Counted from the first letter of the stretch, positions 32,030-44,626 are shown. The stretch is 64,000 nucleotides of DNA from Sphaerosporella brunnea (GCA_008704415.1 VXIS01000001.1:1-64000); one strand, 5' to 3'. Numbers and translations: made by a program. The notes: generated by a model not told the origin, from the sequence alone.

Positions 32030-32167
32030 CAAATATCACTCGGCGATTTTACATACAAAGACGCAGCCCACTGCCAGCCAGCCCGAGGGCTGATCAAAAA
32101 GCCAGCCCAGCCGGTTTCTTTTCACAGCCGACCTGCAGCCTGGGCTTCTAAGGCCGGCTATTGAGAG
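32030..32167 (+). repeat. Dispersed repeat, copy A
   Basis: It shares with 50213-50303 the blocks ATATCACTC, TTTTACATACAAAGACGCAG plus CCC, and GGCCGGCTATTGAGA, with a GC-rich, partly palindromic AGCCAGCCC... middle. The middle differs in length between copies. Probably the same element family as the GC-rich repeat in the palindrome arms. Confidence 0.6.
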
Positions 32168-33676
32168 CGCTGGTGCTCCGCGTGTTGAACGGTCCAGATT
32201 TTAGTCCGGCCACCGTAACAGCACTGCGCTCATCTGTCCTGACTCCTGATACACAAACTACCACCCGCTAGTATTAGCGGCATCTATCTCCTCTTTACCA
32301 GCCTCCACGTACACCGGTCGTCTCTTCAGCTGCCGCCGCTCATTAAGTCGACGGTTAATGATTCATCTCCTATGATTTCACACTTCCTACCAGACACAAT
32401 GCCAGCGCACCCATCTGCATGCATTCTATAAGTGCGGCTTTTGTGATCGACCACCTGTAGGATGCGGGGTGTGGGCCTCCCAAATTGTGTATGTCTTCCT
32501 TTTCCTTTCTTTTCTTTGGTAGTGGCTGTTGAGCTGTCAATATTCTCAATCGAGCGAGTGATCCACTGTGATGATTTTTTGGCCGCTGTTGACGCCCGAG
32601 CTTCAATAAGATGGACAACGGCGGGCCTGCCATAGCCTCTATAGGCTGCGTGCATACAATAAATTTGATTGCACACACACACACAACTGTGACACACACG
32701 AGTGATCCGCTATGATTTTCACCTTCAATGACCTCATGAGAAAGCCCCTAGGATTGAACCCCCAGGGTTTCCAAATACTTTTTATACCACTGTTCCACCG
32801 AGACTTTTTTACATCTCCTTGATGTCACGGAATCATGAAGCTAAAAATTACTCGACGGGCCTCACTCCTATAGCTAGGCCTCCCCACTGTAAGTAGCTAT
32901 AGGCGGCAAGCCCTACAAGGCAAATCCAAAAAGAATCGAAGGTGATGGTGTGTCGGCTTCCCTCCATGTACGTATAGGGGCATCTTTGACATTAGGGGGC
33001 ACGGGAGTCATTTCGCAGAAAGCTGGGGGTATCTTAATCAATCATTAACCGTTAAATCAAATTCTATCATCTGCTGTTACCAGACACTTGCCTTTGTGTA
33101 TACCCGCCTGTGTTCTCAGCGCTGCGGATCCCACAAGTAGCATCAGTATCAAGTCCTTCCGAGCTTCGAATCACGTATCCGGATAGAGTCCAGACTGCAG
33201 AGTGAGAGTCAGTATGATCAGCATCAGATCGTCTGTGCAGAGCTGTCTGCTGATAGAGTATGGATGGTGTTTGATAGCAGAGTACACTTTTTGTAGTATT
33301 CGAGCGATTGCGGACCAGAATCAAAAGGCGGAAAGCATGCCCCGGGTAATAAACAACCGAGATTTGTTTCCCGAGCACAGAAACATAGAAACCAAACTCC
33401 CCCTATCCCCCTGCTTGCTCCTTTAGGCAACGTCGCGTCGCGACCTTTGGAGTTTGAACAACACATCCAAAGCGCCCCACCCAGCCCAACAACGCCAGCG
33501 TGCCAAAGCCAAGCCTTACCTGCAGCATCTCTCCTTTCGAACTCTCCTCTTTTCTTCCCCGACACATCCCTTTCTCAATCAAAGAATCGACCCTGCCTGT
33601 CCGTTCTCCTCAGCAAGCCCCAGAGCCACCCTTCTATTTTCACGTTTTAACGATTTCTCTATAATACAATATAATC
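32168..33676. other. Intergenic upstream of alpha-tubulin
   Basis: No coding region supported. A tRNA-like relic may lie on the minus strand at 32735-32804 (A-box-like TGGAACAGTGG and B-box-like GGTTCAATCC, but no paired acceptor stem). A short AC repeat is at about 32671-32685. The last 250 bp are CT-rich promoter/leader. Confidence 0.45.
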
Positions 33677-35559
33677 ATGAGGGGTGAAGTAAGCTCCCCC
33701 CCCCCCCCCGCAATTTGTCGACATTAAGCTCTGCGCTCGCTTGTTTATGCAACGAGCCGATAAAACCATCAGCTTGCTTACCCCAGATTTTCTTTAGATT
33801 CTGCATCTCCACATCGGCCAGGCTGGTATCCAGCTCGGTAACAGTGCTTGGGAGCTGTATGTCCCCCCCTTGCGAATCTACTCGTCAGACACTCCCCCCC
33901 TGACTCGCGAACAGGTACCTTTTGGAACATGGCTTGAAGTTGGACGGACGCGTCGACCCCGACAAGGTTGTTGCCGAGGGCCAGGATGCTGGTTCGTTCG
34001 ACACTTTCTTTACTGAGACCGGTGGGAGCAAATACGTTCCTCGGTCTATCTTTGTTGACCTGGACCCGTCGGTATGTGATGCGAGCAGTGCCGCGTGCCG
34101 AATGATTGTTGACATGTGTTCAGCCTGTCGACGAGATCCGGACTGGTGCCTACAGACAGCTTTTCCACCCCGAGCTGTTGATTAGCGGCAAAGAGGACGC
34201 CGCAAACAACTGTACGATAGAAGCCGCTTGCGTCGCTCTTCAATTGATGCTGATCAACCGGTTTTAGACGCTCGTGGCCACTACACGATCGGAAAGGAGC
34301 TCGCTGATAGTGTTATCGACCGCATCCGCCGTGTTGCCGGTGAGCATCCCCTCGAGACTCGCGCCGACCCCAGCTGATATAAAGCCAAGATAACTGCTCT
34401 AGCTTGCAAGGTTTCTTGGTCTTCCACTCGTTTGGTGGTGGTACCGGTTCCGGTTTCGGTGCTCTTCTCCTAGAGCGTCTCTCTGCCGACTACGGCAAGA
34501 AGTCGAAGCTCGAGTTTGCCGTCTACCCAGCTCCCCTGGTCAGCACCGCCATCGTTGAGCCGTACAACGCCGTTCTCGCTACCCATAGCACCATTGAGAA
34601 CTCTGATTGTACCTTCCTTGTCGACAATGAGGCTGTCTATGACATCTGCCGTCGCCACCTTGACATAGCCCGTCCTTCGTACGAGCATCTCAACCAGCTT
34701 ATTGCGCAGGTTGTGTCGTCGATTACGTCGTCCCTGCGATTTGATGGTGCCTTAAACGTCGATCTGAACGAGTTCCAGACCAACCTAGTCCCTTTCCCTA
34801 GTATGTCTTTGTTCGCGTGCAACTGCGACGGACGGGAACGCTGACTTGAGACAGGAATCCACTACCCGTTGATCTCGTACGCTCCTGTTATCTCCGCAGC
34901 CAAGAGCTCTCACGAGTCGCACAAGGTCTCGGACCTGACCTTCCAGTGCTTCGAGCCCACCAACCAGATGGGTACGTTTCAACGTCACCGGGAAGCCGGG
35001 TGACGTATCATGATTTAACCTGAAACGTCGCCTGGAACGCGCAGACTAACTCAATTTGCAGTTGTGTGTAACCCCCAACAGGGCAAGTACATGGCCGTCG
35101 CTTTGCTGTACCGCGGAGACGTCGTTCCCCGCGACTGCACTGCCGCCATCGCCACCCTGAAGGCACGAGCCACCTTCAACCTTGTCGACTGGTGTCCCAC
35201 CGGTTTCAAGGTCGGTATCAACTATCAGAAGCCCGCCCACATCCCCGGAGGCGAGTTGGCTTCCGTCGACCGTTCCGTCAGCATGCTCTCCAATACCACT
35301 GCCATCGCCGAGGCATGGGCCAGACTTGACCACAAGTTCGACCTGATGTACGCCAAGCGCGCCTTCGTGCACTGGTATGTCGGTGAGGGTATGGAGGAAG
35401 GAGAGTTCTCGGAGGCTCGCGAGGACCTGGCAGCATTGGAGAAGGGTACGTCCTCCCGCGATTTCCACCATGACATGGGCAACGGGTGCTAACGTAGCGC
35501 GCACAGATTACGAGGAGGTCGGCGCCGACTCGACTGACCCTGAGGAAGCCGATTACTAA
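33677..35559 (+). CDS. Alpha-tubulin
   Basis: A 450-aa alpha-tubulin, the GTP-binding subunit of microtubules with beta-tubulin. Nine exons: 33677-33688, 33798-33856, 33915-34071, 34124-34211, 34268-34339, 34390-34800, 34855-34971, 35062-35445 and 35507-35559. All eight introns (48-109 nt) are GT..AG and in phase, and the sum is exactly 1,353 nt. Exon 1 is only MRGE, a common arrangement in filamentous ascomycetes. Visible signatures are [36 protein letters not shown] (the GTP-phosphate loop), [34 protein letters not shown] and [19 protein letters not shown]. The C-terminus ends EEADY with a terminal Tyr. Intron 1 carries a 14-C run (33696-33709). Fungi often have two alpha-tubulins; I cannot say which paralogue this is. 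Confidence 0.97.
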
Positions 35560-36069
35560 ACCAAAAAATCAAAGTAGCGATGGTGATGACGGGGCTTTTC
35601 TTTTCTGGGTTTCTATTGTAATGCTCTTGCTTGAACGGGTTTGGCTTGGGTAATGTACGAAGAATTCTCTGGGTTTTTCTGTTGTTGTTTGCGGTGACTG
35701 CGTGAATTGGCTATTTGCAACTATGAAAGTTTAATACCTCCTTTTCAATTCGTGTTGCTGTGGAAAAACTCCCTATCGATTGGGTTATGTCGTGTTCATA
35801 TTTGTCGTTCACGTTCTGAGTGTGGATACTTCTCAGCGTTGGGCTCTTGTCAACGGGGGGATTTTATCGTGGAATTGGCAATATTGTTAATCATTGTGGG
35901 TGGATGCCGCAGTTATAGTGTAATTACGGACTTAGGGAGGGAACTGGGTGCTTGGGCTTCCATTCTACAGACATCGCCGAATGCACGGTTCCTTTGCTAC
36001 GATCCTCGCACATAGTACCATAATTCCGCAGACAGTCGTCATCGCGGCGCCCATGCGTCCCCGCTCCCG
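35560..36069. other. Convergent intergenic, tubulin / SET-MYND gene
   Basis: 510 bp of shared 3' sequence between converging genes. No feature beyond T-rich 3' stretches. Confidence 0.5.
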
Positions 36070-37597
36070 CTACACCGTCTCCCCCTTCAACTCCGCAACC
36101 AAGCCATCCACTACAGCCTGCACTTTCCGCATCTCCTCGTCCAGCTCCGGTATCTTGCAACCTTTCTCGACCTCTTTTACCCACCCGACCCCCGCCTTCT
36201 CCAGCTCGTCTTTCACCTCGGCCTTTTTCTGGCGCACCAGTGCTGCGAACGCGGATTCGGCGCCGTGGCAGCCGGACACCCCCGCCTCGACCTGCACCAG
36301 CACCGCCCAGAGCGCTTTGCCCCAGTCTACGCGTAGCGGGGCCAGTGTGCCCCCGGGCGAGTGCGAGACTTCGATCAGCAGTGCGGCGAGCACGAAGCCT
36401 GATGCTACCCGCAGCGGATGGTGCGGCTGTGGGTATAGGCGCGGATAGATGCGGGTTACAAGCAGCAGCTGGTGGCGCAATGCGGCCTCATAGTTTGCAT
36501 CCGAAAGGAAGGACTGTACTGCCGCCGCGTGCAGCGACGGTATCGGCTGCCGCGTCGCCGGCATGTTCCCCGCTTTGTAGAGCACGCGCAGCTCCTCCGA
36601 GTCCGGCCGGTGCGGGATCGCGGCGTTGCAGTGCGTGCACAGCGGTGGGAGGCCGGGGGTTTGGCAGCTGGGGCATTGGAGCTGGTCTTGGGGGATGTTG
36701 GGGGATGAAGTGCAGAGCGGGCAGCGGCAGGTGAAGAACCACCGTTCCCGCAGCGTTGAAAGACGGTGCGACGTTGCGAGGGTTGTGTCGACGTACGGGA
36801 GGGTTAGTTCCTCGCCTTCTGTGATAGGCCGGAGACTGCGTAGGGTTAGGGAAGCGCCGGAGAAGGTGATGAAGGTGTTGGCGTTGCAGGAGTGGTTTAT
36901 GGTGCTGGGGAGCGGGTCGAAGTACAGGCCGATGGGGTCGAGGGTCGGCGTCGTGAGTGTGAGCGTGTTGACCAGCAACGTGCAGTAGAGCCGCTGGACT
37001 AGGGCTTCTGGGAGAGAGGTGCCCGAATAGGCGTGCGCGCCTTTGGACATCAGCTGGATTTCGGCGTGTTTTGGCGAGGCTTGGAATTCCGGGGTGTGAT
37101 GCTGCAGGTTGATGATGCTTTCCCACGTCTTTGGGGGCAGCGTCGGCTCGAGGAGTAGCAGGCGGACCAGCGCCCGGACCGAAGCGGGCAGCACCCGTGG
37201 GTACAGGCGGGTGAAGATTTTACATTCGGATTTGTGGATGTGGCGCCAGGAGGCGCGTTGGCAGGCCTGTTTGCTTTGTTACTACTTATTACAGGAGCGG
37301 GGCGGGGGAAGCGAGTACTTGGGAGCAGTATTTGAGCGTCTTGCAGCCGGCACATTGCAGCAGCGGAGGTCCGTCGGAGGAGGAGTAGTATCCCGGTACG
37401 GCAGAGGTTGGTTTCCAGGCCAAACAGTGAGCGCAGGTTTCGGCCAGGTGCGCATCGTCTGCTATCGCGATGAGCGGGGCTTTGATGGTGAATATTTCGC
37501 GTGCGGCGGGGATCGGCTGCGTGGCTACCAGTCCTGTGCCCGCGCCGGGGATCGGCTCGGCGCGCACGCTGGCGGGGAGCGACGAGGCGTCGGCCAT
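36070..37597 (-). CDS. SET and MYND domain protein (SMYD-like lysine methyltransferase)
   Basis: A 491-aa protein with a split SET domain around a MYND zinc finger, as in SMYD proteins that methylate lysines of histones or other proteins using SAM. Exons are 37597-37319 and 37266-36070, with a 52-nt intron inside the MYND finger. The N-terminal SET part has GAGTGLVATQPI (18-29). MYND Cys/His lie at 55-108 (CAHC...LQCAGC...YCSQACQ...HKSEC). The SET core has NHSCNAN (217-223) and GEELTLPYVD (244-253), and the post-SET CRCPLC is at 273-278. All catalytic landmarks are present. The rest is helical C-terminal domain. I chose the ATG at 37597 because the SET fold starts within a few residues; an upstream in-frame ATG (MHVPRAG) would add 26 residues. 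Specific substrate unknown. Confidence 0.88.
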
Positions 37598-38353
37598 GAT
37601 GTTTTGCGGGTGTGGTGCGGGGATGCGGGGATGGTAGCGGGTTGCTTTCCCCGCGCGTGGCACATGCATCACGTCACTGGCTGCAAGCCTCGGCAGGTCT
37701 GGCTCCAGCCTCCGGGGCTTGGCTCTTTGCGTGCACGCTCTCCATGTTGTTCCGTGCCTGGCTCGATCGATGCAGGGGCCGGGATGCACTCAGCCGAACC
37801 GCCCTTCGATATTGCGTCCACGCGAGGCAACAATGCAGTGATGAGAACTTGAGAAGCGTCAGCTCCTTCATCGGTGGAGGCTTGATGCGGAGCGCGTACG
37901 GTGCAGCAATTGAGCCGTTTGATTGGATCATTACAACCACAGACAATGATGCATCCCTCCTGCCTCTTCCAACCCACCAAGCTTTTCTTCCCCTGGCTAA
38001 ACACCATCGTGCAATTTGCGATGAAAACAACGGACGCGCCGGACTCGCCGGACCCCAGTCGAGCAGAGAAACCCACCATCCCCTCCGCCGCCTGCACCCC
38101 CACAAATAAAGGAGTCGCTCGTCGCTCGTTCCCCTGATCTCTCTTCTCCCTTCCTCTTCCTCTCAACCGACCGACGCTCGCGCCCCCCCCCCCCAACAGC
38201 ATCCAACATCCAACCACCCCGTCTGCTCAGTCGCTCTTTTCTGCTGTTGCATTCGTCCGTCCGTCCGTCGCACACACTCGTTCTTTAATCGCAGAACATC
38301 AATCCACTCTCTTTCACTCCGTCGACGTCTAATCGTACCAATCGCCGGTCAAC
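37598..38353. other. Divergent promoter region, SET-MYND / Kre9-like
   Basis: 756 bp. The last 250 bp before the Kre9-like start are strongly CT-rich on the plus strand with a 12-C run (38183-38194) and CCGT repeats (about 38255-38270), typical of a highly expressed fungal promoter. Overlapping frames on both strands look spurious. Confidence 0.5.
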
Positions 38354-39307
38354 ATGCGTTTCTTCACCTCCGCTATCCTCGCCGTTTCGGCCCTCGCCTC
38401 GACCGTCTACGGTCTGGCTGCTCCCATGCCGGTTGCGGCTACCACCGTTCCCGCGGCCGTGCCCACCACCTCTGGCGACCCGCTGAGCGGCGGTGCGAAC
38501 CCCATCCGCGCGCCTCTGGGTAATGTCCCGCTTGTCGCGGGCGATCCTTTCACCATCATGTGGTATGTTTGGTCCTCTTTGGAATTCGATGATGGTGGTG
38601 TGGTTGGATATTGTGTCTGTGCAGAGGTCTCGGACATTACTCTAGACGGCACGATTTGCAACTCATCCCATCTCATCTCATCTCATCTCATCGCTTCCCG
38701 TTCTCGGTTGTTTATCGTTTATCATATCGAACAGTGCTGACGCGCTGCTGCGCCCCGTAGGACCGCTAACTACGGCAACACGGTGACGCTCATCCTGCGC
38801 CAGGGCTCCGACTCAAACAACCTTGCCACGGTCGTCGAGATTGCCAGTTCGTGACCCTTCTCACATTCCACGCGCTGATCATAGTGCTGACTGTTCCCAG
38901 CCAACATCCCCAACAGCGGCTCCTTCACCTGGACCCCCTCCAAGGACTTGAAGGGCGGCTCCGACTATGCGATCCAGATCATCGCCGGCGCTTCCACCAA
39001 CTACTCCCCCAAGTTCGAGATCAAGTCGGACGGAAAGGGCGTCGGTACCCAGACTGCCAGCACCACCAAGTCCAGCTCCACCGCAACCTCCACCTCCACC
39101 TCCGCTAGCAAGAGCTCTTCCACTGCTTCTGCTTCCGCCACTAAGTCGGCTTCGGCTTCTGGCTCCACCGCTAGCACCACCCCGTCGTCTACCAGCGCTC
39201 CCATCACCGCTATTACCGACTCTGCTAAGGGCGCCGCCGGAAAGATTAGCTCCTCGCCGCTCGCGCTCGTTCTTTGCATCTTCGCCAGCTTGATGTACTT
39301 CCACTAA
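38354..39307 (+). CDS. Ser/Thr-rich GPI-anchored protein with Kre9/Knh1-like domain
   Basis: A 233-aa predicted cell-surface protein. Exons are 38354-38562, 38761-38846 and 38901-39307 (introns 198 and 54 nt, all phases agree). Residues 1-20 form a signal peptide ending in TVYG. The mature part has the small beta-rich domain seen at the N-terminus of Kre9/Knh1 (NPIRAPLGNVPLVAGDPFTI, then W plus NYGNTVTLILRQG, SGSFTWTPSKDL, YAIQI). A Ser/Thr/Ala-rich stalk, probably O-mannosylated, follows. A C-terminal hydrophobic tail (SPLALVLCIFASLMYFH) after GAAGKISS fits a GPI-attachment signal. Kre9/Knh1 proteins are linked to beta-1,6-glucan; this short GPI form is a common fungal wall protein of unclear activity. 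Confidence 0.88.
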
Positions 39308-41383
39308 GCATCTTCTCTTCTCTTTTCGAGTGTCGAGTAGTTGTAATTGTGTCGTGTATTACATTTTAACAATCAGATCAGCGGGTTGTGAAGAATAAAT
39401 ACATAATCGTTGTTTTTCTTTTTTTTTTCTTCTTCTTTTCTTGTTGATACATCCACACTTTTTGTGTATTTTTTTTTCTTCCTTTTGAGCCTTCGGGCCC
39501 TTCGAATTCTTTTTAACGGTTATGAAGCGAATGTGGAAAGATTGGGCTTCGTGGATGGAGTTCTTTTGCGTTTTTTGTGGATTTGAGCGTTGGGAACGGG
39601 TAATGCTTGAAATGCACGATTGAAGAGGTGAAGATTTGGAGTTTTCGAATGATTTGGAGTGCGTATGTGAGGGTCTATACCTGAGGGTTGGTGCGAGATT
39701 TTTTGTCCCGCGGTAATTGGTTATATGGCCACTGATAAAGCGGGTATGAATCACAGTTGAGCACTCGCGCCAAGTCAGATAAGCGAAGTCCCTGAAATCC
39801 AACGAAGGGATAGGCACTTCAAGGCAACACCATTCCTTTTGTGGTCGCTTTTGTGGCTGAACAACGCCAGGCTGTGGCTTACCACGCAACTTCAAGATTT
39901 TACGTCAACTTCATCGACCACCCACTCAACACCACAATTTATTGGCCACTTGCCATCTATTGTATCTGGTTTGACAAATGGAAGGCTTTTCATTGCCATG
40001 AAAACTGAATAAAAATGTGGTGGTTTGATGAAGTTGACTTTTGCGTTTTTTTTTTTTTTTTTTTGCCCATACAAAAGGCGGGTCGGCGGAAAACAACCTC
40101 TTCGCGCGCCGTCTGATCCTGCATCGCACTACAAAAAACAATATTGCGCCAGTTTTGAGTGGTTAAAATAGAGAAGACCCTTTCTTGCGAATTATATCGC
40201 TTCGTGTTTTGAAATGTTTGGAGTTATTCAGTTCTGAATTGAAGACGTTTGCGTGGTGTTTTGATCTCTGCTCGAATCGCTCCCGCTCCCGCTTCTTGGT
40301 AGATGGCTGAGTCTTTTAAAACTACAATCATATGTATACAGAGAAATCACCGCAGATGCTATCATAGGGGCGGAGTGCTTGAAGTCTTTTTTTGTCGAGG
40401 CAATCCAAACCTACTTCTTTCAGTGTCCGCACGTGAGCGAGTGATGATCGTGAGGGTAGGTAAGTAATTACCCCGTATTAATCTGGGGCGGGAGGGGGGG
40501 GTTAGGGTTCTCAAATACCATATTGCGCGACGTCACCATACCTCCAGCTCCAACCGTGACAAAACGCTTGCCGGCGACTGAGCGAAAGGCACGATGCTTG
40601 GGCGCTAGGAGCCGAGAAGGAGGAGCAATATGCGCAGCAGGAGGAGGCACTGCATGCTGAGGGTTTAGAGATGATTTTTTTTAAAAAAAAGTCATTCCTC
40701 CTTATGGCTCGCAGAATGAGCTGCTCCACTGCAAGGAGCTGGAGGGCGTCGCTGTGGAGATAGGCGATTGCACAGGCTCTGGCAGCGAAGGGGATTAAAT
40801 TGTACCGTATAGATTCGCCAGTAAGAGACTGGACGGCGCAAAACGAAAACCAAAAAACGCAGTTGAACTAAGCATATACAGTCACTCGCATCACGTGTTG
40901 GTCGCTAGTAACCCCCCTTGGTGTTTGTCCACACCATTTCCCCACTGCACCCTTTCGAGTTTTGGTTTTCGCGCGGTCCAGTCTCCTACTTGCTGGCGAA
41001 TTTGTACGGTAGCCTAGCACCGCGGGCTCAGCGTGGCAAGGGGCGAACTTTAAAGTGAGGATAAGGGGCCCACTTTGTTGCGCTTGCTGATCATAGCTTC
41101 GGGCGGGAAGGTAAAGGAGCACACAGAAGGCGATCAATTGGATGCAGGGTTTGTGCGTTTTTTTTTTTTTCCCCCTCGCCTTGTAATCCTGCCCGCCGGA
41201 TGTCCGCGGTGATACGGTGCCTACCTAGGTATGAAGCTTCAGTTGCGATCGCTCAATCTGCCGGTCCGGAAGCCAGGTGCCGGCTCTGCATCTGCACCAG
41301 CTATTTCGTCGATCGGCGGGGAACTGCTCAGCAGTAATTGAGCCGTCGCGCACGTGACATACCCTCCTGCTGAGGATTTTTTG

Positions 41384-41414
<31 letters not shown>

Positions 41415-41705
41415 GAGGAATTTCGTTCCCGAGATAGGCGATGCTTTGCGCGGGATGCATAGCGGGCTGAGTCAGGGCGCGCGGCTTGGTCACGGGAGCT
41501 TGGACTCCTCGCTGGACTTGCATCTAGCTGACTGTAGAGGAGCTCGCTCCCCCTTCCTTCCCCAACCTCTCGTACTATAGCTATAGCTCCGACTTCTCTT
41601 CTTCCTGCCAGCACTCTGCACGCGACTGCTGGCTGCACTGAACGTTCGATCCTAAGCACTTCCCCCCCCCCCCCCCCACACCCCGGCGAACATCAGCACG
41701 TCACA
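39308..41705. other. Intergenic, 2.4 kb, homopolymer-rich
   Basis: No supported gene. A 178-codon minus-strand frame at 39359-39895 lies in a T-rich 3' region and has Lys/Arg runs from poly-T, so I treat it as spurious. Long T runs occur at about 40045-40063 and 41379-41414. A 16-C run (41662-41677) lies 28 bp before the next start codon in a CT-rich leader. Confidence 0.55.
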
Positions 41706-43816
41706 ATGGCTGGCCCCTCATCTATCTCTTCCGTGTCCTCGTCGAAACGCGACACCTCGATTCCTCCGCGCCCCGGATCGCCGTCTACGCGTCAAGCTAC
41801 GGTTCGCCTCGGCTCTCCGGTGCTGGGGCATGCATTCCCACAAGGCGGCGGCGGGGGCAGCGGCTCACAAACGCCGACGCAGCAGCAGCAGCAGAACCAG
41901 AACACATTATCGCAGCTGAATTTCGGAACGCCGCCGCGTTTTGGGACGCCGCCGCGGTTTCCGACGCCGTCGGTGGGAGGGGGAGGAGGAGGGAGGTCGG
42001 GGACGCCCGCGATCGGGATCGCTGGCCCTTCCGGAAGCCGGGCTGGCAGCACCCACTACGGCTCTTTCGACTCGCGACAACCGATCGAAGACCCTGAGAT
42101 CGTTAAGCGGCATTTGGTCACGGATGAGGACACGGGTGGAGATGGTGATGGCAGCGACGAGGAGTTTTCGTCGCTGCAGCTTCTTGGCGGCGATATTACC
42201 CGCCCGATTTATCGCTACGTCGAGGACAACAATAATCAGCAGCGCCGCGGAAGAAGTATGTCGTTTCATCTGCCTAGACCTGAACCTGAGGATGCTACCG
42301 AGGACATCAGCCACATCAAGGCGGTGGGTGGGTTCAGAAGAGACTTTTTGAGACGCACCCAGGGTCCCCCGCCCAATGAGGGGTTCCATCCTGAAGGGAG
42401 TGGGTTCTTTGCGAGGAACTTTATTGAGTTCTTGACTCTGCATGGTCACTTTGCGGGTGAGGATCTGGAGGACGATGAGGGGTGGGAGCCGTCGGAGGAG
42501 GAGGCGCAGGTGCCGCGGGAGGAACAGCCGCTCATGGGAAGACGGGTTAGTCTGGCCAGGAAGCCGAGTAAGATTGCGACTGGAACTGCTGGCAGCGGAA
42601 AGGCGATCTTGTTGCTGCTTAAGAGCTTTGTGGGCACTGGTGTGTTGTTCTTGCCCAAGGCCTATCTGAACGGTGGCATGCTGTTCTCGAATCTGGTGCT
42701 GCTTTTCGTCAGCGCGCTGAGTTACTACTGCTTCGTGTTGCTGGTCAAGACGCGTCTGAAGGTGGTTGGTTCTTTTGGAGGTGAGTTCCGTTGTGTGGGG
42801 GTGGATGTAGAGTGTCGCTCACAGCCTGGGTAGATATCGGTGGCCAGCTCTACGGCCCTACCATGCGCTTCTTGATCCTGCTCTCTATTGTCATTAGTCA
42901 GGTCGGTTTTGCGGCGGCCTACATTGTCTTCACGTCTGAGAACCTGCAAGCCTTTGTTCTTGCTATCACAAATGGCCAAAAACTCATCGACGTCAAATAC
43001 TTGATCTTGATGCAACTTATCATATTCCTGCCTTTCAGCATGATACGCGACATGGCAAAGCTTGGTGGTACCGCTCTCGTGGCCGACTTCTTCATCATGC
43101 TAGGCCTTGTGTATCTGTACTACTACGACATCTTCACCTTGAGCCTGCACGGAGTAGCGGACGTGGTCGCGTTCAACCCCAACTCTTGGACATTATTTAT
43201 TGGCACGGCGATCTTCACGTTCGAGGGTATCGGCCTGATCATCCCCATCCAAGAGACCATGAAGCACCCGGAGAAGTTCCCGAAGGTCCTTGGTGGCGTC
43301 ATGGTGGTCATCACGGCGGTCTTTGTCAGCATGGGAGCGCTGTGCTACGCCGCCTACGGTTCGAACACCAAGACCGTCGTGATCCTGAACCTGCCGCAAG
43401 ACTCGCGCTTCGTCAACGCAGTGCAGTTCCTATACTCACTCGCCATCCTCCTCAGCACCCCGCTGCAGCTCTTCCCCGCTATCCGCATCATGGAGTCGGG
43501 GATGTTCCCCAAGTCCGGAAAGTTCAACAAGAAGGTCAAGTGGACTAAGAACTGCTTCCGCTTTGTGGTTGTCACCGTCACTGCACTCATCGCTTGGGGC
43601 GGCGCCGATGATCTTGATAAGTTTGTTGCGCTGATTGGAAGCTTTGCTTGCATCCCCCTCGTCTATATCTACCCCCCGCTCTTGCATATGAGGGCGTACC
43701 CGGGACGTGGTACCTGGAGTCGGGTTGTTGAGGGTGGACTGTGTGTGTTTGGATTCGCCGTCATGGTTTATACCACCGCTTTGACAGTTAAGCAGTGGAG
43801 TGACCCGAAGCAGTAG
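41706..43816 (+). CDS. AVT3-type vacuolar amino acid transporter
   Basis: A 685-aa amino acid/auxin permease family (AAAP) member. Yeast Avt3/Avt4 export neutral amino acids from the vacuole. Exons are 41706-42780 and 42834-43816, with a 53-nt intron in phase. The first ~295 residues are a long soluble N-terminus with Gly and Gln runs, GTPPRFGTPPRFPTP repeats and acidic patches, a usual feature of fungal AVT3-like proteins. The membrane domain begins KAILLLLKSFVGTGVLFLP, the family's TM1 signature, and has about 11 hydrophobic segments, including MRFLILLSIVISQVGFAAAY and WTLFIGTAIFTFEGIGLIIP with the conserved FEGIGLIIPIQ. Substrate is inferred from family only. Confidence 0.92.
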
Positions 43817-44552
43817 GAGGGGCAGGAGGAAGGGGTTATGATATCCATGGACTACCTTTGCGGATTTTGTTTTGCTTTGTTGACTTGACGTGCATTGCTA
43901 GAGTTGTAAATTTGCTTTTTTGTTATCTATTGTGTTGTTGTCTATTTTTTAGTGTGTGTTTTTTTTTTTTTGTTCCTTTTCATTGGACGGATTGGGTTTG
44001 CAAATGGGGCGCGCGCGGGTTTTGTTGGGCTTGGGCATATGGGCATCGTTATTGGGTATAAATCGATATTTGTTGCAGTTGTTGTTTGCTGGGAGAGGCT
44101 ACAGTAGAGGGAATTGTGATTTTTAGTGCTTTGCTTTTTTTGCCTTTTGATGTTGAATTGCTGGAAGGGAAGGGGACGTAGAGTAGATTGAATGTTAGAT
44201 TGATTGATTGAAGCTTGCGTGTGTGTGTGTGTGTGTGTGTAGTCGGAGTGTTGGGTTCCGCCTTCACCCGATAATTGAGGAAGGGAAAGGAAAGAGGGGT
44301 CGGTGGCATGTCACGGGCCAATGGATGAGCTGTTCTTGGTAGGTTCTGGTACTGTAGGTGTTTGGATGGTCCGGGTGTGTTGGGGGGTGGGATTTGTGAA
44401 TTGTTTCTGTGCGGTCGCAGGATGGACGGAACGGAGGCAGTTTGTGAGCGGTGATGGATAGTGGGCCGGAAAGCTGAATGATACGGCGGTGGATTATGGG
44501 AATAGGTGATTTCAAAAGTGTGAGATGCGGGAGAAAGAGTATCGAAGCAGCT
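43817..44552. other. 3' region of the AVT3-like gene and spacer
   Basis: T-rich 3' sequence, then a GT repeat at 44219-44240. No coding region is supported; the long minus-strand frame at 44049-44768 overlaps the tRNA gene and is not credible. Confidence 0.5.
44219..44240. repeat. (GT)11 microsatellite
   Basis: Uninterrupted GT dinucleotides over 22 nt, read directly. Confidence 0.95.
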
Positions 44553-44626
44553 GGTTTCATGGTGTAGTTGGTTATCACATGTGTCTAACACACACAAGGT
44601 CCCCAGATCGAGCCTGGGTGAAATCA
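44553..44626 (+). tRNA. tRNA-Val (anticodon AAC)
   Basis: Identical 74-nt sequence to the copies in the palindrome: all stems pair, anticodon AAC, A54 in the T loop, no intron. A run of 12 T or more starts 12 nt downstream, a strong Pol III terminator, which argues for a working gene. Confidence 0.9.

Noticed and set aside
39359..39895. 178-codon minus-strand frame downstream of the Kre9-like gene
   Set aside because: Lys/Arg runs come from poly-T stretches in a 3' region; no domain, and composition unlike neighbouring genes.
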